DNA of 64,000 bases from Stenogyne calaminthoides (GCA_037126765.1 JBBCBC010000030.1:310001-374000); one strand, 5' to 3'; positions 9,057 to 21,220 are shown, counted from the first letter of the stretch. Numbers and translations are program-made. Notes: generated by a model from the sequence alone, not told the origin.

Positions 9057-10905
9057 GTATATATATATATATATATTTTAAACGAAACGAAAATCATTAA
9101 TCAACGACAAGACCTCAAATTGACCAATACAGAATCCTCAAAATCAGCAGGAATAGAATACGAAAAAAACTGCCCATCACAGTTGAGATCAAATAAAGCT
9201 AATCTATGGGCTAACATATTACTCGTACGTCTAGACCACACAAACGAAATGGAATTAAAACTCTCAGCAAGCCTCAGAATATCTTGAATCAAATTGTCAA
9301 AGTACGACAACCGAATTCCCGGCGAACGCAGCGCATTAACCACAAGTTGGGCATCTGTCTCCACCACCATATCAGTAACACCTTCATCTCTAGCTAGCTG
9401 CATACCTCGTAGGACAGACATGGCTTCAACTGCTTCAACCTCCAAGCCTACTCCTCCTTGTTCAGCATAACACCACAACACCACACCAGCACCGTCCCGC
9501 ACGACTCCCGCTACTGCTGCCCTCTCAGACGACCGAATTGCTACATCACAGTTTAGTTTCAACGCACCATGCAATGGAGGCTGCTAAAGCTCGACCTCCC
9601 GATGACGTGTTCGATTCGTTTGTGGCCCATTAGCTCGTAGAAAGTCGACACGCTGCACCTTCCACCATCATACCAAGCTTCTCAATCGTCGTTCTCATAT
9701 CCGAAAATTACAACTGATTTCTCCAGTACCATATACACCAAAGTGACGTAGCAAACACCACCATTTCCTCCTCCGATCCCCTGTTCATCACCCGAGTTGC
9801 CCATTCGTCCGCTGCCCCACTCATATCCTGAGGCCGATAAGTAGCAACCTCATCCCAAAATTTCCTCGTCCAGACGTAATCTCTCAAAGCATGCTCGGTT
9901 GTTTCCAGTTCCGTTCCACACCGTTTACAGAAAGGGAAAACATTAACAAAGTGGCTCACCAGGTTGATACACGTAGGCAAGATCCCATGCAACACCCTCC
10001 ACATGAAGTGTTGTATCTTCGGTATGACATTCAATTTCCACACTTTCACCAAACATCGCCTGTCATCCTCCCCATTATCCCGCCCAAGAACATCAAAGTA
10101 TCTCGACTTGGCTGTATAAACCCCGTCTTTTGTAAACCTCCACGCCAACTTATCCTCTTTATTAAACACACCAAGGGGAATCCTGCAGATACACGCCACC
10201 TCACCCTCAGAAAAGATCCCCTCCAGTTTTGCCATATCCCATGCTCGACCACCCTCAAGGAATAAGTCGCACACCCTCAAGTCCTCGGCATGCTCTCCCC
10301 TTTCAGATGTAATCCAAGGTGTAGCGCCATCGAACAACCAAGGGTTCCTCCATACATTAATGTCTCGGCCATCCCCAACAACCCAACCCAATCCTCCCAC
10401 CAACACCGTCCTCCCCTCCAAGATGTTTTGCCAAGTCTAGCTCGATGCATAACCTCGATGTGCTGAAATGAAAGAACCCCGTGGATAATACCGAGCCTTG
10501 AGCACCTGGGCTAGCAATGATTGGTCATCTTGTATTAACCTCCATCCTTGTTTAGCTAAAAGAGCCTTGTTAAACGCAGTGAGATTACTATACCAGGCTA
10601 AGACCCCCTTCGCTTTTCGGTAAGCACAACTTTTCTCTTCGCAACCAATGTATCCTTTTTTCCTCCTCCTTTTGCCCCCTATAGAAATCGAACAATTTTC
10701 CCAATAATATTATCAGGAATTTTGAAGCAGGTCATCAAGTACATTGGAATCGACTGAACAACCGATCGAACCAATGTCAACTTGCCAGCTTGGGACAAAG
10801 CCCGACTCTTTCAGTCTTTAATCTTCTTAGTCACCCTATTCACCAATTCCCTAAAAACAGCACTTCGTGATCGACCCACCCTTCCAGGAATCCCAAAAGC
10901 ATATA
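9057..10905 (-). pseudogene. 5'-truncated LINE (L1-type): RT C-terminus, zf-RVT, RNase H
   Basis: On the minus strand from about 10905 the text is LINE reverse-transcriptase C-terminus (AGKLTLVRSVVQSIPMYLMT, KEEEKRIHWLRREKLCLPKS). The zf-RVT domain follows (10421-9708), with VWKLNVIPKIQHFMWRVLHG and the CKRCGTELETTEHAL zinc site. A plant-type RNase H domain ends it (9574-9101; acidic residues in LNCDVA, VEAVEA and VVETDAQ). Two in-frame stops near 10450-10830 and a shift between zf-RVT and RNase H break it. The endonuclease and the RT core with its catalytic motif are missing, as expected for 5' truncation. The 3' end runs into a TA-rich tail. A target duplication was not found. Confidence 0.85.
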
Positions 10906-11567
10906 TATTTCAACAATTCACGTTGAATTTGTTACAACTTGAAATTAATATTTTCCTGTTTTAATATTCTGAAATATTATATATTATCATCTGGAGCTTA
11001 CGTGTTAGTATTACAAGATCTACAACTTTTAATTTTCATTTAAAAAAAAAAAAAAAGTGGTGTTAAGCCGCCTGAATGTGTGGTAGGCCAACTGCTTAGC
11101 TATCAAAATGATAAATAAATACCTTTAAAAAAAAAAAAAGATAAATAAATAAAAACTCACGTGGTCCAGAAGGTGGAAACTAACACAACTATTAATACTG
11201 CAAAATTGAATTTTTAAAAGTTTATTAGATTATTGCTACTCCATTTTAGAATTCCTAAAAAAATAAAAACACTAAGTTACGAATCTAAGTATCGTTATAT
11301 AATTATTTTATTTAATTGCTCTAATACATTGAGTGAACAATTTAATATAAATTGATCGCTTTCAGCGGGGGAATTAATATGAGTGACGTTGCTTTCAGCG
11401 GGAATCGAACCCAAAGTGTGAGAGTAAAAACTCTGGTCACATAAAATAATTACATCTCATCTAAAAGTTCGAATTATAGAGAGGTGTGAAATTAATTTTT
11501 TTATTTAATTTCCTTAACACAATTATATTTACAAGCCACAACCGATTCAAATAAAAAACATCTCTTG
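10906..11567. other. AT-rich stretch with a tRNA-like B-box fragment
   Basis: No gene is recognised. At about 11398-11416 the minus strand has GGGTTCGATTCCCGC, a B-box-like sequence next to CTCTCACACTTTG. No convincing A box precedes it, so it may be a decayed SINE. GCTTTCAGCGGG occurs twice, about 30 bp apart. Confidence 0.4.
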
Positions 11568-11768
11568 ATCGTCTAACACAAAAACTTGTATGCAATATTG
11601 CATACAAATGATATGTGCAATTATAGATCAATTGGGCTTTTTTTTCATTTTCTCACGGGCCGAGCTTTGCTGGCGGAATTAAGGCGTAATCTTTGGCCGG
11701 ATTTAATGAGTTTTCTTCTTTTTTTCACATTGCGCGCAAGACATATTTCTTCTTCTTCCTCTTCTTGA

Positions 11769-12008
11769 TTGATGGCGGATCTCACAGACTTTCTCATCCC
11801 CTCCTCTTCAGCCGCTCCATACCAGCTGCCACTTTCCTCTTCATTTTTTGTAGGCAGAGAATATGTACGTCGTTCGTGCTCTAATTTCTTTTCCAATTTA
11901 ATTTTCTTCGATTCGCTCCGATCATTGGATGAAAGTGTGGATTCTGTGAGAAGAATGGAGAATATGTGTGTGATGTTGAATTACCCTTCAACACATAGAG
12001 CGTGGTGA
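11769..12008 (+). CDS. Unassigned 79-codon open frame carried in the MULE
   Basis: Starts MMADLTDFLIPSSSAAPYQL. I do not recognise it. It lies in the least AT-rich part of the element, has a plausible start context (GATGGCGG at the second Met) and could be the first exon of a captured gene: the segment after the GGCAGAGAATATGTACG stretch has no clear continuation. There is no domain, signal peptide or repeat. Whether it is expressed is unknown. Confidence 0.2.
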   Translation: MMADLTDFLIPSSSAAPYQLPLSSSFFVGREYVRRSCSNFFSNLIFFDSLRSLDESVDSVRRMENMCVMLNYPSTHRAW

Positions 12009-12054
12009 AATTCAGATCCTTCTGCATTCTTTTCAAGCTGTTCTGGTTTTTTTT

Positions 12055-12590
12055 TTCCGCTTTTTGTATTGATTTTTGTTCATGTAGTAACATTATTTTG
12101 CTCATAGGGTAACACTATTTTGTTCATGTAGTAACACATCAAGTTGTTCTTTAAATCTGTAATTTTGGACTGAGAATTTTTTTTTGCGCTTGTACTCATT
12201 TTTATTCATGTAGTAACACTCTTTCAGTCTTTTGTTCATAGGGTAACACTCTTTTGTTCATGTAGTAACACATAAAGTTGTTCTTTAAATCTATAATTTT
12301 GGACTCAGGTTTTCTTTTCGCTATTGTATTGGTTTTGTTCATGTGGTAACACATTTTTCTTCATAAGGTAACACTTTTTGTTCATGTAGTAACACATGTT
12401 TTTTAATAACACTGTACACATGTCGTCGTGATACTAAATGAATATTAATGTGTTAACATATGAACAACAATGTGTTACCATATAATAATGTATTTTTTTT
12501 TTTTTAAAAATGATAATGTAATTTTTATTTCACTTAGTAACAAATTTCGTTTCTATAAGTATCACATTTTTTTTCATGTAGTAACAAAAA
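12055..12590. repeat. TTCATGTAGTAACAC repeat array with a 135-bp higher-order unit
   Basis: GTTCATGTAGTAACAC and the variant GTTCATAGGGTAACAC recur at least ten times. A longer unit, including AAGTTGTTCTTTAAATCT and AATTTTGGACT, is repeated about 135 bp apart (from 12122 and 12257). It resembles the CACTGTTACTCA arrays of the element at 6494. Confidence 0.75.
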
Positions 12591-12611
12591 AAAAAAATTT
12601 AAAAATTATGT

Positions 12612-12675
12612 GCTCAATAGAAATTGAATCTGAGACCACATACATTAACAAAAGGCTTGAACCACTAGGCTACAA
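12612..12675 (-). repeat. tRNA-like fragment (SINE head), minus strand
   Basis: The minus strand reads GTAGCCTAGTGGTTCAAGCC, a good A box, and about 25 bp later CAGATTCAATTTC, a weak B box. The spacing resembles a tRNA, but the stems do not pair, so it is a tRNA-derived fragment. It lies within the MULE cargo. Confidence 0.5.
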
Positions 12676-13015
12676 CACATATTTGATAAAAATATACTTC
12701 TATAAATATATATGCGTCCTCCCAAACTGAAGCCCACAACCCATGCCCGCCTCGCCCTTCGCGCCTCGACCCGCCTCTCGCCCCGCCCAGGCCTCCCGTG
12801 TCTTGACCCACAATTTATTATCAATCTTTATCTTATTTATGTTGTATTGCACATAACACTAGTGTGCAATATTTCACACAAGACCTTCTCATCGTCTAAA
12901 TAATAATGCAATCCGGCCCAAACTAATTAATCCCTAAATTATAAATAATTTATATAATTTGGTACAACTTAATACCGAAATCTTTCCTAGTATCCTAGAC
13001 TCACACACACATATA

Positions 13016-13164
13016 CTCCCTCCATCCCGGAACACTTTGCACAGTTACTGTTTCGCTCGTGTTTTAGCGAGCGAGTTTTTTATTACTATTTTAAATGATA
13101 AAGTAATTTTAAAAAATGTGTATGACAGAAGAGGGTAAAAACTATCATACCCCACCTTAAAAGT
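13016..13164. mobile_element. Stowaway MITE, left half (split by Copia A)
   Basis: Starts CTCCCTCCATCCCGGAACAC after a TA and follows the Stowaway copy at 7289 until CTTAAAAGT, where Copia A begins. The remaining half is at 26522-26610. Confidence 0.9.
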
Positions 13165-13311
13165 TGTCATGCTATAATCAAAAGACATAGTGTGGGAGAA
13201 TTTTCTATGTATTGAATTAGGTCAAGAGTACACACATATATATATATACAAGTGAATAGACTATTCTAATAAAGGCCCACTAAAGGTCCATCTATACTTA
13301 TTATTCTAACA
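13165..13311 (-). repeat. Copia A 3' LTR
   Basis: 147 bp, TGTCAT...TAACA on the plus strand. It differs from its partner by only a few positions, mainly near the plus-strand start and in one (TA)n tract. The RT reading frame runs into it. Confidence 0.95.
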
Positions 13312-13319
13312 CCCTCCTT

Positions 13320-14567
13320 TGGAGCATAGATGTTAATCATGCCTAGCTTGTTACAAAGATAGTCAACTCTAACCCCATTAAGAGCCTTAGTGAAGATATC
13401 TCCTAATTGATCTTCAGTCCTCATATAACTTGTCGAAATTAGGCCACGTTGAATCTTCTCACGAACAAAGTGACAGTCAATCTCAATGTGTTTGGTCCGT
13501 TCGTGGAAGGCCGGATTAGAGGCAATGTGAAGCGCGTCTTGATTATCACACCACAGTTTGGCTGGTAATGAGATCTCTAAACCCACTTTATTTAGAAACT
13601 CATATACCCATATTATCTCGCACACAGCTTTGGCCATAGCTCTATATTCAGACTCTGCACTCGAACGTGAGACTACTTTCAGCTTCTTACTTTGCCACAA
13701 AATCAAATTTCCACCAAAGAAAACACAATATCCTGAAGTAAACCTTCGATCTTCCTTTAACCCTGCCCAATCAGCATCAGAAAAACATTCAACCTTTTCG
13801 TGACCATGGTCACTATACACAATTCCACGTCCAGGAGCTCCTTTCAAATAATACAAGATTTGCTCTACCGTCTTCCAGTGATCAACAGTTGGTGATGACA
13901 TATATTGACTCACTACACTTACGGGGTAAACAATATCTGGACGTGTCATCCTAAGATAATTCAATTTTCCAACCAACCTTCTGTATCTTCCAGGATCATT
14001 AAATAACACACCCTCTTTTGTAAGCTGCAAATTGGAAACCATTGGAGAGCTACATGGTTTAGCTCCCAGTTTTCCTATTTCAGAAAGCAAATCGAGCACA
14101 TACTTTCTTTGAGACAGGAAAATTCCCTTCTTACTCCTACTCACTTCAACACCAAGAATATACTTAAGTGTCCCCAAATCCTTGGTAGTAAACTGAGTAG
14201 GAAGGAAAGCTTTCAAAGATGCAATTCCTTTAACATCACTCCCAGTGATCACAATATCATCCACATACACAACCATCAAGATAATACCACCCTCAGAACG
14301 CATATGAAAAACAGAATCATTAGATTTGCTTTGCTTCATGCCAAACTTCTCAGCAGCACAAGTAAAAGTACCAAACCATGCACGAGGACTCTGTTTCAAA
14401 CCATACAAAGACTTCTGAAGATAACATACCTTATGAGTCTCCCCCTGAGCAACAAAACCAGGTGGTTGCTCCATATAAATAGTATCAACGAGATCACTAT
14501 GGAGAAAGGCATTCTTGATGTTCAACTGGTGTAAAGGCCAATGATGAGTAGCGGCTATCGAAATCAA
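13320..14567 (-). pseudogene. Copia A reverse transcriptase and RNase H
   Basis: The 433-codon open segment starts within the RT domain (MISIAATHHWPLHQLNIKNA: the LNIKNAF motif where Copia RT has DVKNAF). It has the catalytic YVDD (LMVVYVDDIVITG) and then RNase H (DADWAG, TSGYCVFFGG, SSAESEYRAMA, LWCDNQDALHIA), ending with the LGMINIYAP tail before the polypurine tract. This is the longest intact frame in the element. Its N-terminal half is broken, so it is called a pseudogene. Confidence 0.9.
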
Positions 14568-15426
14568 GAGACTAATCGAGGTAAGTTTGGCAACAGGAGA
14601 AAGGTGTCAGAATAGTCAACACCATAAGTCTAAGCATAGCCTTTGGCAACAAGGCGAAGCTTTCAACCGAGCCACGTAACCATCAGATTAACTTTAACAA
14701 GAACACCCATTTGCGACCAATAGGTCGTTTACTGCGGGAAGATCCATCAAAACCCAAGTGCCGTGAGTATCTAACGATTCATTTCTCAATCATGGCATTA
14801 CGCCAACGGGATGGGCCAAAGCTTCTTGAACGGTTTTAGAACAGTTTGAAGAAGAAACAAAAGCTCGAGAGGAAGGGGATAAGTGATCATATGAAACAAA
14901 AGAGGAAATGGGATAAGTAAAGAACGTTTACCTTTTTCGAAGAAAGCAATGGGAAGATCATCACTTGGAGGAGGATCTATTGGACGAAGATATTGGCTCA
15001 TCGGGACATGGCCGCATATCGGGAACCAAATCAAAGTAGTAGTAGCGAGGAACATGAGGTGGAGGACGCAGCGAGAATACGTTTGTATGATAGGTGGCGA
15101 GTGGAGTCGGATGGAGGTATCAGGAAGAGAATCAGATATATCAAAAACAGATCCTCCCCCGATTGGGAGGAGGAGTGGGAATGAGAGAATGGTGTATGCT
15201 CGAAAAGGCAACATCAAGAGATACAAGATACTTGTTGAGACTAGGACAAAAACACCGATAACCCTTTTTGCACCCTAGAATAACAAAAAGAAAATGACTT
15301 CAAAGATTTTGGATCTAATTTTTGTGACCGAGGCCGAACATCCCTAACAAAAACAAGTACAACCAAATATTCTAGGCTCAAGAGGGAAACAAGGACTTAG
15401 ATGGAAATAGAACATGAAAAGGAGTT
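14568..15426 (-). pseudogene. Copia A: broken integrase C-terminus to RT N-terminus
   Basis: This links the integrase frame (15427-16398) to the RT frame. Copia-like text appears in several frames with shifts and stops: on the minus strand near 14650-14780 the expected RT start is recognisable but interrupted. About 850 bp, the usual span between these domains, so the loss is by small mutations and not by a large deletion. Confidence 0.6.
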
Positions 15427-16420
15427 TTACCACCAAGAACCGTAGAAGGCATGTGATTTATAAGAAAACAAACAAGAGAAACAACATCGACCCCAAAATA
15501 TTTTTAGGTACTTGCATGAAAAATAACAAGGCTCTAAATTTGTTTCAAGAAGATGTCTATTCTTTCTCTCAGCCACACCATTTTGAGACGGTGTATCAAC
15601 ACATGATGTTTGGTGGAGAATGCCATTATGCAGCATATAACAATGAAATGTTTCAGAGAGATACTCCTTAACATTATCACTTCGCAGAGTTTTCACAGAC
15701 ACACCAAATTGAGTCTTAATCTCAGCACAAAAGGCAGAAAAATGAGTAAATAACTCGGAACGATTTTTCATCAAATATAACCATGTCATACAAGAATGAT
15801 CATCAACAAAGGTGACAAAATAACGAAATCCAGGTTTCGATGTAACTGGACATGGACCCCAAACATCAAAATGGACTAACTCAAAAGGAGCACTTGCTCG
15901 GTTATTGACTCGAGGACTCAAACTAATACGATGATGCTTAGCAAAATGACAAGATTCACAATCTAGAGATGACAACTGAGAAAACTGCGGACATAGTTTC
16001 TTCAACAAAGGAAGAGAAGGATGACCCAACCGACGATGTGCATCCATGGGAGTGACGGTTCCTGCACATACTACTGAATTAGTCTGATGTGTCTCAAGGA
16101 TGTAGAGGCCGCCAGATTCATGTCCCTTACCAATAATTTTCTTCGTCATAAGATCCTGAAGCAAGCAATGATCAGGATAGAATGAGACACAACAATTAAG
16201 ATTACGAGTAAGTTTACTAACATAAACCAAATTAAACGAGAGTTCAGGGAGACTAAGAACAGATGACAAGGATAGGGATGATGTCGGGTTAACATTTCCC
16301 GATCTAATAACACGAGATTGTGAACCATCGGCTAAAGTAACAGGAAATGCAGTTTTATGTGGGTAAAAGGTAGAGAACAAGTTTGGATTACCTGTCATAT
16401 GATCTGTGGAGTAGAATCAA
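15427..16420 (-). pseudogene. Copia A protease remnant, GAG-pre-integrase and integrase
   Basis: The minus-strand text VIDST near 16420 marks the protease active site. Then GNPNLFSTFYP leads to the GAG-pre-integrase zinc segment (HRRLGHPSLPLLKKL, CESCHFAKHH) and the integrase core with D-D-E type landmarks (HFDVWGP, FVDDHSCMTWLY, SDNVKEYLS, QNGVAERKNRHLLE). The frame is open for 323 codons and then ends in a shifted tail (FYGSWW). A stop separates protease from integrase. Confidence 0.85.
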
Positions 16421-16654
16421 TGACCCATTTGGATGATGAGGAAACAAGACATGCATTAGAATTACTCGACCGCAAACATTGGTATGAGAACTTGCTTTTG
16501 ACTGATTCACTTCCCGAAATTGCAGCAACCTTGCATACTCACTAGTAGAAATAATGACAGAACCATTAAAGTGGTCAAATTTATTGCGCAATTTTGGACA
16601 ATCTCCTTTGATATGTCCAATCCCATGACAATAACAACACTCCACAGAAGACAT
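16390..16654 (-). pseudogene. Copia A gag remnant: zinc knuckle only
   Basis: From the Met at 16654 (MSSVECCYCHGIGHIKGDC) the segment has one CCHC zinc knuckle, CYYC-H-C spaced C-x2-C-x4-H-x4-C. The capsid-like UBN2 region normally found upstream is not visible between here and the primer site, even after removing Copia B; that stretch is instead GC-rich leader-like DNA (16780-16987 and 26245-26370). This copy could not make its own particle. Confidence 0.75.
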
Positions 16655-16992
16655 TTTATCTTCAAAACTACAAACCAACCAAAAGAAACAATTCCAGAAA
16701 CGCAACAAATCAAATCCAAAAATTCACAAAATCTGTACCCAAAAATGAAATCACACACCACTCGGATGTTGACCCAAACATGTACACCAATAGAAAGAGC
16801 TCGACGAGGCGAGCTCAACAAAATCGCCGGAGAAAATTCCAGCAACGGACGCGCCTCCACGCGCCGCCGCAAGTGGCGGTAGGAAAAAACTCTCGCCGGC
16901 GCGTGAGTCTCACACGTGCGGCCTCCGGAGGCGAAATTTCAGGCCAAGGGTCGCCGGATGACGGGTAACCTCCCTGTGCCGGCGGTGTCGAC

Positions 16993-18830
16993 TGTTGGGA
17001 TTATACTAGAAAGTATGCTTTTTACTTTGTATAATCAAAACTGAATTTCGAACTTATTTACTGAAATAAATTGTTTATCACTGATGCTTTAAATATTATC
17101 GAATGTTACATATATTTACTGCATAACTGTTCAATAAGTCGTATGTGTTACATTGTAGTTAATTTAGTGATACCAGATCACATAAGATTAAATTAACAGT
17201 CCCTTGTAACTAAAAGTACGTCATTCACGACCTAGATGGAAATGAACAACTCATCGTGAAAGGTTGAAGTGTAAGGCTCATATTGGCTTGTCTTGACCAA
17301 GAGATTACACTAGTGCATGACTGATGCACTGAATAGGACCTACAAGAGGATAAATTCTTCAGAACTGAACAAGGAAGAATTAGACCTCAGTGGTTCGTTA
17401 TTTCTTAATCTTCGTTCCTTAAATAGGATCACGTGTGATTGATAACTATTGCTTTGACTTATCATGGGTAGAGAATCAACGAGATTCAATACTTTTTATC
17501 TTGGGCAATATTATTGGTCACATGTGATTGCTAAGATTTAATACGGAGAATCGTGTGCAAGTACGCTTGTTTGATTTGCCCCCTTGGGAGGTTCATAAGC
17601 TTTATCATACCAAATCTTGCAAGTGGAATTAGTTTTCGGTATGGATAATAATGTTGAACCGTTCCTTGACCAAGGATAAAAGATATTAATTAACGGAAAT
17701 TTATTTCAGTGGCTTGAATTAATTAATGGGCTAGATAATCTTAAACACGGGAAATAATAATCGGGAGCCATATTGACTGTAATATGGGTTAAGATGGATA
17801 GTGCAATATTAATTATGTAGTGGGATTAATTAATATTTATGGGCTTGAATAATATTGTGGCTCAATATTAGATATTCGAAGTCCATTAGAAGGTCCAATC
17901 TTAATTCTCCTAAAGGCCCCCTAAGTAGTCCAACATATAGTCCAATAACTGAAAAGGTGTTTAAAATAAAATAAATATTGTTGCCTATTTTTCCTAATTA
18001 TTTTCGAAAATTATGGATAAGAGGGGAGAAATATTTTCTTTGAATTTTGTTATGGAATGAAGATATGTATTCTTGGAATACAAGATTATCTCATTAAATT
18101 CAAGAAATCTCCCACTTGGTTATTCATAATAGAGATTTCGAAAATTTTAAAATATAGTGGGCAAGAAAGAATTTCTTGATTTTCTTGAAAAGATATTATG
18201 TTAGATATGTATTTCTTGAAATACAAGAATATCTCATAAATTCAAGAAGATCCAAATCTTGGAATCTTGGACCTCATATTTCGAAATTATCCATAATATG
18301 AGTAAGTGGGTTTTTTGTGAAATATTATAATTATGGGAAAAAGAATATAAGAGATATATTCAAGATTTCTTGGAGATCAAGAAAAGATTTTCCCACATTG
18401 TTTTATCACAAAATTTTTGACCACTTGTGCTCTATAAATAGGGGATGATTCTTTCATTCCCAAGTATAATTCCATGTGCTGGAAAAATTAGCAAATCCAC
18501 AAAGGTGGTGCAACATAATTTATTTTCCTTTTGTTAATTGTTTACAAGTGTCCTTCCACCCGGATAGTCGAACAAGGGCTAAGGGAATACTTGAGAAGTT
18601 CTTTTGGTTAGTCTAATCGGCCGGATCACCGCCATCCAAGAGGAATGCGTTCACGTAAACTCAGAGAATTTTCGCGTCGTAGGATTTACGTGATTTAATT
18701 ATATGCATGATATGTTGTTGGATTATTATTTGAATTAATATAGGATTAATTCATGCTAGTAATAATTATAAGAATTAAATTTGTATTTAAATATTCACCC
18801 CGAATAGATCAGGCAACTTATTCCCCAACG
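16993..18830 (+). repeat. Copia B 5' LTR
   Basis: About 1,838 bp. A TATA-like CTATAAATAGGGG lies near 18431, followed by a leader-like stretch. The last base is G where the partner LTR has A in the terminal CA. Confidence 0.95.
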
Positions 18831-20357
18831 AATGGTATCGAGCACGGTTTTTGGGCTCAATTTTTAAATTGTAATTTAATTCAACGACATTAAATTTGAA
18901 ATTGGATAGTAGAATTGTTAGATCTGCATTTTTGCGTGTATCCAATTGTCATGGAATTTAATGTGTTTATTTATGCATGCATATAAATTGTGGTTTTTTA
19001 ATTCGATTCTGATTCGGATTCATTTTGCCTCGTGAGAAAATCCACGAAAGTAGATTAGGATTTGTTTGATTTGATCAATGTAATAGACTAGTCTAGATCT
19101 CAGGTTTATTTATTTTTGGCAAATAAATTGTAACCGATCTAAAAATGAGGACGGAGACGAAGAATTAAAGGATAAAATCAGAACCGGCGTAGGTGGCGCG
19201 TCGTGCGAAACGCGATACCCGGAGGCACAACCGACTCGCACGCGACAGTTCGAAGCGGGGCGGGCGAGGCCGAGGGCCGAGCTGCCATGAGATCTAGGCC
19301 GGCGACGTGGCGGGGCGCTAAGCACGCCAAGACCCGGATCGGGCCAAAGTGACGAAAGTCGGATCCGGGCGCGCGCAAATACGTCTTGTAGTGCCGAGGT
19401 TCGCCCAGGCGTGGTCGAAGGTAGCAGCGAATACGTACGCCGATTACATGCGTCGCGGGCTGAGCAGCCGGACCCTGCTAAGCGTCTCGGCCTTGGGCGG
19501 CGATGTCACGAAGCGCCGAGGTCAACTTGGCAATGGTTACGCCGGACAAGGGAAGTTGCGATCACAAGGAATTACTGGCATGGCATTTCGAGGCGAGATA
19601 TTTTTCGAGACGATCGAGTGGGAGAAATTCAAGGCGGTGTTTCTTCAAGATCAAGCCAAGAAAAAATCAAACCATGACAATTGGATAATTTGTGTCCAAT
19701 ATGTTTATTTTTTCATTTTGGATTTGATTTATTTTCAGGCTATCTCATGCTTTGTTTAATTTGTTTAAATGTGTTTGGATGAGATTTGCCCAATGAAAAA
19801 TCTCACCTTCAAAATTACTAAGTATGTTTAAATAATTAATTAACAATTTTATTCCAGATAATAAAATTGAATTAATTTTAACCTCCATGATTTATTTATT
19901 TGTGAATTCTTTTGGAGAAATTCTCTCAGGGACCGGGTCAAAAGATAGCTTTCAAATGAATGAATTCCAAATGGATGATTGTGGGTTATTACTAGTGGCT
20001 TACGATGACCCTCCCCCACGAGGCTCGTTCAATCTTAAATAATAATCATGTATTTAATCATGGTTATTACTTAGGTATAAAATTGATATGCATATACTTC
20101 CTCAAGTCCTGTCCAATTTTATATTGGTCAAGTGGGAGCCAACTATTAATCTGGATATTAAAGGTTTGTAATCGTTTTGTTTGTAACTCGCTTGAATGTG
20201 TTTAAATAATGACCCACCCCACGTGACTTATTTAAACTGTTTTTGAGATGTTGGGCGATGCATGTTCATATTTTTTTTGAGATTTTAATATGATGCATGT
20301 GATCAAACCTTGTGATATATTTGTGCTTATGCATATTATTGTTTATTTCAGTTCATC
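18831..20357 (+). other. Copia B primer site and untranslated leader
   Basis: Primer binding site at 18833-18847, then about 1.5 kb with no gag reading frame. A GC-rich block (19180-19500; CGCGCAAATACG, GGGCGGCGATG) contrasts with the AT-rich rest. The small frames there (19349-19759 and others) match nothing I know. Long leaders are usual in the Angela group. Confidence 0.6.
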
Positions 20358-21220
20358 ATGTCGCAACCTTCTAATCCACTATCGAATATACTTAAAGACA
20401 ATTTGCTTATTTGGTGAAAACTATTTTGATTGGAAATACAAACTAAAACCCATCCCTAACCAAGATCATCTTCCAAATGGGTACTTGATACACCAAAACT
20501 TAAAAAAAAACCAACTAAGGAATCCGGAATATGGGATGAGATGATTTATGGTGAATGGGAGCTGGCAAATGAATTGATGAAGGAAATAATTCTGGCACAT
20601 CTGTCAGATGCGTTGAGACACCTTCATCAAGAATATGAGTCAGCTGCAGACATCTTAAAGAATCTCGAAGCGATGTTCGCAGACATCGATCCATATGGCA
20701 ATCCAAAGTGTGAAGCAAGAAATTGATGAATTAAAAATGGAAAAGGACGATCGCAGCCAAGAAAGACGCCCTTAGGGGTTATGGTGCTATTTGAGGAACT
20801 TGAGATCCCGGCGTAAAAATGTGATTTTAAGACTAAGATTGATTTCATTCTTCAATCCTTACCAAAGAGCTATAATCACCACTATCTTGAGTATCTAATG
20901 GAAGATCTAGATTTTACAGTGGATGATCTTGTAAATGCTCTGACTTTGGTTGAAAAGGAAAGGAGCGCGAGAAAAAGAACTTGGGAAAAGCAGAATCTTC
21001 TTTTTTTCATCCTAGATCAAGTGGTGATAAGGATGATGAAAAAGAGAAGAAGATTAAACCAAGAAGACTCAACATCAAATAAAAGCATGGGATCAAGCAT
21101 GAGGAAAACTTTGGAAAGCGGGAGAGTAGGACACTCGAGGTCAGCCTGTTCCGATCCCAAAAGGAAAGGAAAGAAAGGTAATTCTCACGCACTAGTTGTT
21201 GAAACTTGTTTAGCGGTATG
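20358..21220 (+). pseudogene. Copia B gag
   Basis: Starts at the ATG at 20358 (MSQPSNPLSNILKDN). The frame then shifts; GENYFDWKYKLK, LANELMKEIILAHLSDALRH and the HYLEYLMEDLDFTVDDLVNA segment identify the UBN2-type Copia gag in three different frames. The zinc knuckle is not intact. At least three indels separate the pieces. Confidence 0.8.

Larger units (their letters stand above)
11577..12890. mobile_element. Mutator-like element, 1.3 kb, exact 9-bp duplication, possible Pack-MULE
   Basis: ATCGTCTAA flanks the element at 11568-11576 and 12891-12899. The ends are inverted repeats of about 50 bp sharing CTTGTATGCAATATTGCA and ATGTGCAAT. The left end, CACAAAAACTTGTATG, resembles the smaller family at 2081/6229. 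No transposase is present. The cargo comprises a more balanced-composition segment (11645-11960) with an open frame, a TTCATGTAGTAACAC array, a tRNA-like fragment, and a C-rich block (12720-12810). Mixed cargo of this kind is typical of Pack-MULEs, but the donors are not identified. Confidence 0.8.

Noticed and set aside
9891..10265. 124-codon plus-strand frame
   Set aside because: Antisense shadow of the LINE zf-RVT domain.
12612..12675. tRNA gene on the minus strand
   Set aside because: Stems do not fold and the B box is weak; treated as a tRNA-derived fragment.
14949..15278. Plus-strand open frame of 109 codons
   Set aside because: Antisense shadow of the broken Copia A integrase/RT region.
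19349..19759. 136-codon open frame in the Copia B leader
   Set aside because: No family similarity, GC-rich leader context, and overlapping open frames on both strands.
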